Shown here: positions 34,121 to 35,491 of the stretch, piece after piece
Layout of the letters: each line of letters starts with the position of its first letter
Position numbering within the stretch: position 1 is the stretch's first letter
NCBI GenBank assembly: GCA_012521615.1
Contig: JAAYMA010000079.1
Coordinates: forward strand, 1-35,491
DNA from: Clostridiaceae bacterium
Lineage (GTDB): Bacteria; Bacillota; Clostridia; DSM-8532
DNA length: 35,491 bases
Reading direction: 5' to 3'
Program-made: the position numbers and the translations under genes
Notes under the pieces: model-generated
Seen by the model: only the letters and a program-made list of their open reading frames with translations
Told to the model about the DNA's origin: nothing
Databases searched by the model: none

Positions 34121-34867
34121 ATCTATTTCAAAGTAATATTATTGGATGATGAGGAAGCCATCATTGAAGGTCTTAAGGCCACTGTGCCCTGGGAGCGGTT
34201 TAAATGTAAAGTGGTTGGTACAGCCACAAACGGAAAAGACGGTCTTGAATTAATACATAAACATAAACCCGATATTGTGCTGACAGATATAAAGATGCCC
34301 TATTTAAATGGTCTGGAGATGCTGAAGGAGATAATCGGGGAATATCCCAACATGAAGGTAATTGTACTTTCAGGTTACCGTGACTTTTCTTATGCCCAGT
34401 CAGCAATAAGATTAGGGGTACTCAGGTATTTGCTTAAGCCTTCCAAGATGAGTGAAATATATGAAGCATTGAACGCTGCAATGCTGAAACTTTCAGGCGT
34501 GCCCCAGGACCCGAACCAGGATATTCAGGAGGAGGAAGAGGAAACCGAAGGCAACTTCATTGTTTCAAGGGCCATTAAATATATACATGAGCACTACTCC
34601 GAAAAACTCACCCTGCAGCAGCTTGCAGATTACCTTTATGTGAGCACATGGCATCTTTGCCGGGTATTGAAAAAATCCACCAATATGAATTTTGTTGATA
34701 TACTCAACAACATAAGAATAGAATATGCAAAGAAATTCCTTAAAGAAACAAATCTGAAGGTGTATGAGATATCCCATAGGGTAGGGTATAGTGATATTGC
34801 CTATTTTTCCAAAGTTTTCAGATCGGTAACCGGAATGTCACCCAAGCAATTCAGAGAGAGAGCTTAG
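34121..34867 (+). CDS. Response regulator with AraC-type DNA-binding domain (YesN-like); anomalous start
   Basis: A receiver domain (about 1-120) is followed by an AraC-type double helix-turn-helix (about 150-248: AIKYIHEHYSEKLTLQQLADYLYVS through GYSDIAYFSKVFRSVTGMSP). With the start used here, the acidic pair is Asp9/Asp10, the phospho-acceptor is Asp56 in LTDIKMP and the conserved lysine is Lys106 in LLKP. No ATG is in frame. The TTG at 34142 would remove the first beta strand (YFKVILL). An in-frame ATC at 34121 lies eight bases after AAAGGGGG. An ATG at 34114 is one base out of frame and would be joined if the A5 run at 34117-34121 were A4. It probably pairs with the sensor kinase at 29033. 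Confidence 0.85.
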   Translation: MYFKVILLDDEEAIIEGLKATVPWERFKCKVVGTATNGKDGLELIHKHKPDIVLTDIKMPYLNGLEMLKEIIGEYPNMKVIVLSGYRDFSYAQSAIRLGVLRYLLKPSKMSEIYEALNAAMLKLSGVPQDPNQDIQEEEEETEGNFIVSRAIKYIHEHYSEKLTLQQLADYLYVSTWHLCRVLKKSTNMNFVDILNNIRIEYAKKFLKETNLKVYEISHRVGYSDIAYFSKVFRSVTGMSPKQFRERA

Positions 34868-34870
34868 TAC

Positions 34871-35317
34871 TTATTGCATCACTTCCTTTTTATTAATGTA
34901 CTCTTCAAGCTGTTTTATATTTTCCTGCTGCATATTTACGGATTTTTGAATAAGCTCCAGACTTGTAGTATCTATCTCGTCAGTTTCAAAAAGAGAGAGT
35001 TTTTCAACAAAGAACTTCTCAGCATCAAGACAGATACGTGCATTTTCAAGATCGGTCAGATCCTTTTTTCTGTCATGGTTATAACGCATATCGTCTATGG
35101 TGCCTATCAGTCCCATATCAAACTTTGGCTCACCGCCAAGCTCAATGATTCTGTCTGACATAACCATCATTTGAGCAAAATGGGATTCCTGAACTTTCTT
35201 AAGGATTCCTTTAAGTTCATGGTCTTCTAAATCCTTAATCAATCGACCGTAAGATTCAATCATTTCTTCCTGATTTAAAATTAACTGATTTAAACTGTCA
35301 ATTGTTCTTTCGTACAT
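34871..35317 (-). CDS. Small helical protein, DUF2383-like (ferritin-like fold)
   Basis: The frame is open from 35410, but AAGGGG lies eight bases before the ATG at 35317, giving 148 residues. The sequence is almost wholly helical and charged. TIDSLNQLILNQEEMIESYGRLIKDLEDHELKGILKKVQESHFAQMMVMSDRIIELGGEP resembles the DUF2383 four-helix family of the ferritin superfamily. An E-x-x-H pair (ESH region, about residue 46-50) is visible, but a full di-iron site is not. It has no signal peptide. Its stop codon is three bases from the convergent response-regulator stop, with no terminator between. The function is unknown. Confidence 0.6.
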   Translation of the reverse strand: MYERTIDSLNQLILNQEEMIESYGRLIKDLEDHELKGILKKVQESHFAQMMVMSDRIIELGGEPKFDMGLIGTIDDMRYNHDRKKDLTDLENARICLDAEKFFVEKLSLFETDEIDTTSLELIQKSVNMQQENIKQLEEYINKKEVMQ

Positions 35318-35404
35318 ACTAAAACCCCTTAAATTAAATAATTCATATTCTGAGTTTTCCGCTGAACATGTTGTTTTATACACCCTTTTCAAAATCAGAT
35401 ACCA

Positions 35405-35434
35405 TTGCATTAATATACAATAAAAATGTATAAT
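35405..35434 (+). promoter_or_regulatory. Possible promoter for a gene at the right edge
   Basis: TTGCAT (35405-35410) and a perfect TATAAT (35429-35434) are 18 bp apart on the plus strand, about 33 bp ahead of a TTG at 35467. It points away from the DUF2383-like gene, and the 150-bp region would then hold divergent promoters. No clear minus-strand promoter was found for the DUF2383-like gene. Confidence 0.5.
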
Positions 35435-35466
35435 AGTATTAAAATCATTTATAGCGAGCTGATAGT

Positions 35467-35491
35467 TTGAAAGTAATAGGTGTTGTTGCCA
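35467..35491 (+). CDS. Start of a possible gene cut by the window edge
   Basis: A TTG at 35467 opens a frame reading M-K-V-I-G-V-V-A before the window ends. This strand-like start is common in nucleotide- or flavin-binding proteins, for example NADPH-dependent FMN reductases, but eight residues cannot identify a family. The upstream binding site is weak (GAG). The promoter at 35405-35434 supports the presence of a gene here. Confidence 0.3.

Overview
This window is AT-rich and looks like a chromosomal segment of a member of the Clostridia, probably a saccharolytic or polysaccharide-degrading anaerobe. The evidence is strong AGGAGG-type ribosome binding sites, consensus TTGACA/TATAAT promoters, a clostridial type I-B CRISPR-Cas locus, the gene order TIGR03960 radical SAM / DUF2344 / RNase G, a YtrA-type GntR regulator with its ABC exporter, and a YesM/YesN-type two-component system around a sugar ABC transporter. 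The species cannot be named from the sequence alone. No rRNA, tRNA, insertion sequence or prophage was recognised.

Layout. (1) Positions 1-8916, minus strand: the leader-proximal end of a CRISPR array (two 30-bp repeats, one complete 38-nt spacer) behind a complete type I-B operon cas6-cas8b-cas7-cas5-cas3-cas4-cas1-cas2, with a readable promoter upstream of cas6. (2) 9012-13914, minus strand: a membrane-associated module of a HerA-like/DUF853 ATPase, an SPFH protein with three C-terminal zinc ribbons (YdjI type), a two-zinc-ribbon tail-anchored protein (YdjG type) and a secreted TPM-domain protein (YdjH type). (3) 14014-19567, plus strand: serC, then an overlapping set of radical SAM protein, DUF2344 protein and RNase G. 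(4) 19631-21737, plus strand: a GlmS-like SIS-domain isomerase/deaminase and a PIG-L-family deacetylase. (5) 21757-25022, minus strand: a YtrA-like repressor, ABC ATPase and large permease, under a promoter overlapped by a perfect 17-bp-arm palindrome. (6) 25034-28854, minus strand: N,N'-diacetylchitobiose phosphorylase (GH94) and a phosphohexomutase. (7) 29033-34867, plus strand, divergent from (6): sensor kinase, sugar-binding lipoprotein, two permeases and an AraC-type response regulator. (8) 34871-35317, minus strand: a small DUF2383-like helical protein. At the right edge there is a plus-strand promoter and the first codons of another possible gene.

The most interesting reading is metabolic. 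Groups (4), (6) and (7) together could form a full uptake and breakdown route for the chitin disaccharide: ABC import, phosphorolysis to GlcNAc-1-phosphate plus GlcNAc, mutase to GlcNAc-6-phosphate, PIG-L deacetylation, and SIS-type deamination/isomerisation to fructose-6-phosphate, with the last two steps done by families other than the usual NagA and NagB. The phosphorylase assignment rests on strong sequence resemblance. The roles of the mutase, deacetylase and SIS protein in this route, and the cargo of the transporter, are inference from families and proximity. Other points worth checking are the YtrA operator, the anomalous start of the response regulator (an in-frame AUC or a one-base A-run frameshift), the ATPase/SPFH/TPM module next to the Cas locus, and strong hairpins in the CRISPR leader and between the sugar-binding protein and permease genes.
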